DNA of 64,000 nucleotides from an uncultured Pseudophaeobacter sp. Its GTDB lineage: Bacteria > Pseudomonadota > Alphaproteobacteria > Rhodobacterales > Rhodobacteraceae. Positions within the stretch are counted from its first letter, which is position 1; every line of letters begins with the position of its first letter. Location of the stretch: NCBI GenBank assembly GCA_905479575.1, contig CAJQNB010000007.1:1-64000 (forward strand). Reading direction: 5' to 3'. Position numbers and translations under genes: made by a program. Shown here one piece after another: positions 63,101-64,000 of this stretch. The notes beneath the pieces are model-generated. The model made no database searches and was not told the origin of the DNA. It saw nothing but the letters and a program-made list of their open reading frames with translations.

Positions 63101-64000
63101 TGCCGCCAAAACCGCCGGTGATCAGATAGCTGCCACCCGGTTTGAACCCGGCCAGATCCGCTGGTGGCGCGGCTGGGACCTCGGGAAGGGGCTGGCTGCG
63201 CCAGCTTTTTTCAAACCGTTTGTCGCCGCGCCAGATGCTTACGGTATTGGCGGGGTCGGCCATCAGCTCTTGCAGCAGGCGCGGGGTCAGATCTGCGGGA
63301 AGGGCACCGCGCAAAGTGGCGATAAGTCCGGGCTGGGCGGGCAGTTCGATATCTACCGTCGCGCAGGTGATCCCGGGGAATTCCCGTGCGATGACCCCGG
63401 CGGGGCCGGCAATCATCGACTTTTCCGGGTAGGGCAGGGGCTCAGCACCGAGCTGCGCCGCGCCCGTGGTAAAGACGCTCAGATGGGCGGGGTGATCCAG
63501 GTCCAGGCCGCCCAGCTCTTGTGCCAGGGCAGTGACAGAGGCAAACCCCATTTCGAGGTTGCGGTCAAAGACGGAGGAGCCGGGGCGAACCTGTTCGTCC
63601 TCGCCGGTGACCAGCCAGAAATGGGCGATGCGATGGGGCAGGGCATCGGCCTCTGCCAGATCGGCAAGCAGAGCGCCATAACCGAACCTGCCCTGTTCGG
63701 GGGGCAGGATATAGTCGTCGGGGGCAAGCCGTGCATAGGTGTCGCCGGGGCGCACCAGGCTGACGCGATGCCCCGCAGCGCGCAGTCGGGTGGCTGTCGC
63801 AGTGGCCACCCCGCAGTCATCGGCAAAGATCAGCCAGGTCTGCGGTGTTTCGCCCAGGTCTGTGTCCACATCCAAGGCGCAATCGGCCAGCCGGGGACGC
63901 CAGGCGGGGCGGTAGCCCCAGTCGCTGATCGCGTCATGGCGCCGGGGCGGCGATGCGTCTTCCTGCTGCTGTTGCGTGCCCGGCGCGATGAAATAGCGGC
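60126..64000 (-). CDS. Type I PKS, C-terminal part (KR-DH-ACP-TE); gene runs off the window
   Basis: The frame is open to the window edge, so the 5' part (presumably KS and AT) is missing. Counting from position 63875, a ketoreductase spans about 1-445: GGFGGIG at 254-260, then SSSSTVTRPAGQIDYVAANEY with the catalytic Ser and Tyr414. A dehydratase at about 480-755 has His501 in HRTKGGTALVP and an Asp in HPGLMDLATGW. A carrier is at about 865-930 (DLGGHSL, Ser895). The thioesterase is at about 960-1215 (GGFSGGG with Ser1046, HDSM). KR preceding DH is not the usual order. The thioesterase should release the final product. Confidence 0.9.
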   Translation of the reverse strand, partial: RYFIAPGTQQQQEDASPPRRHDAISDWGYRPAWRPRLADCALDVDTDLGETPQTWLIFADDCGVATATATRLRAAGHRVSLVRPGDTYARLAPDDYILPPEQGRFGYGALLADLAEADALPHRIAHFWLVTGEDEQVRPGSSVFDRNLEMGFASVTALAQELGGLDLDHPAHLSVFTTGAAQLGAEPLPYPEKSMIAGPAGVIAREFPGITCATVDIELPAQPGLIATLRGALPADLTPRLLQELMADPANTVSIWRGDKRFEKSWRSQPLPEVPAAPPADLAGFKPGGSYLITGGFGGIGLATAAHLMRHYDAKVALVSRQGLPPRADWPRYLASHSPANRIAQRIRAVQQLEDIGSGAVLPLAADICNSAEMGSALRKIETEFGHLNGVIHGAGVIDDGPILVKSEAQIARVLAPKVTGLRVLDDLFPDGSLDLMLLFSSSSTVTRPAGQIDYVAANEYLNAYAAHRQGDQTRVVAIDWGVWADTGMAAEAMAARQGGTAPSERQSCAQPLLDEIGFDAFGNPIFASRLDANQSWMLNEHRTKGGTALVPGTGYIEWIAEALAAQDLQAPFEIRDLTFLRPLVVAEPTPRAVVLRLQAQDTGYDFATHSALSAGGYALNAEAKITLLPDCKHPDSKQPPSLDLAAIQARCPQVAHATADKPLHSPQEAHLDFGPRWQVLQQTAFGPAEAPTEGLAHLRLPPAAQDDNCLLHPGLMDLATGWAISLAPGYEGRNLWVPLGYRSILVRAPLTTEICSHMRLRSGATSDSAAFDVTLTDTEGRVLVEITDFQMTRLAGGFEATPPQTNADHSAEALGLVASAAPQPLSEDERRLQLNLSNGIRAAEGPEAMVRALATNRTQIVVSSLDLPSLIEQTAQSRAEAVADESQSFERPQLDTDYVAPSTPVQEHLAALFQSLLGVTQVGVADSFFDLGGHSLIAVRLFAQIKRHYDVDLPLSTLFEAPSVAALADLLIQRGAGAAQGDATAQSGQETAQNAAVPHSHLVMLHPGSGTDAAPFFVVAGMFGNVLNLRHLALELGGERPVYGLQARGLIGEEAPHTSIAAAATDYLAEIRQIQPQGPYLLGGFSGGGITAYEMAQQLQAAGEETAALVLLDTPLPVRPSLKPVDKALIKLQELRRKGAGYLLEWAKNRILWELSKRRQAPAETGQAPAFNNRKIELAFRHSVENYALQPWNGPLTLLRPPLDRHWQVSGGNWVSCEREYVFADNDWTRWVPRLEVIEVPGDHDSMVLVPNVSTLAAALKPRLASDPQAPQPTPKDADLQAPYSRAAE

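Overview
The window is GC-rich, densely coded DNA that reads like a marine alphaproteobacterium of the Roseobacter group (Rhodobacterales). This is inferred from gene content: a glycerol ABC system of the glpVSTPQ type, a hydroxyproline degradation cluster, methionine gamma-lyase, a TIGR03084-like protein and NitT/TauT-type uptake genes. No rRNA, tRNA or CRISPR array was seen, and no replicon marker is present.

Region 1 (1-4.8 kb) is a graveyard of insertion sequences. It holds an IS30-type end that cuts off a branched-chain amino-acid-type binding protein, a YeiH-type membrane protein, an IS3 scrap, an internally deleted IS5-type element, and an IS110-type element whose transposase has two in-frame stops. 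Region 2 (4.8-14.9 kb) is a LysR regulator divergent from a compact operon. The operon encodes a Tat-exported binding protein, ATPase and permease, then an FAD oxidoreductase, class III CoA-transferase, enoyl-CoA hydratase-like protein, seven-iron-type ferredoxin, DapA-family lyase and a ketoglutarate-semialdehyde-type dehydrogenase. A truncated deaminase follows. I cannot name the substrate.

Region 3 (15-28.4 kb) has an EAL phosphodiesterase, an AcoR-like regulator with its aldehyde dehydrogenase, and a cold-shock protein. It also has a complete trans-4-hydroxyproline route (epimerase, D-hydroxyproline oxidoreductase, pyrroline-hydroxycarboxylate deaminase, semialdehyde dehydrogenase, GntR regulator), megL with an Lrp regulator, and a BlaI/M56 pair. 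Region 4 (28.7-34.7 kb) is the glycerol ABC operon. Region 5 (35-43.7 kb) is mixed: an RNA methyltransferase, a thioesterase, a Gly/Ser/Thr-repeat protein, an APH-fold kinase, a TetR/acyl-CoA dehydrogenase pair opposite a TIGR03084-like protein, and a divergent DgoK-like protein.

Region 6 (44.2-64 kb) is the most distinctive. A plus-strand exopolysaccharide set (ExoY-type transferase, CpsD-like ATPase lacking the Walker A lysine, Wzz/ExoP-like protein, GT4) faces a tightly overlapping minus-strand operon. In transcription order that operon encodes a type I PKS (5' end beyond the window, with KR-DH-ACP-TE visible), GT2, NRPS (formyltransferase, condensation-like region, adenylation domain split by a luciferase-like monooxygenase, carrier), a phosphopantetheinyl transferase, two paralogous SGNH-type proteins (one fused to a GH-A-like domain), and another GT2. 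The stop/start overlaps suggest coordinated expression and a glycosylated or polysaccharide-associated lipopeptide-like product. The product itself is unknown.
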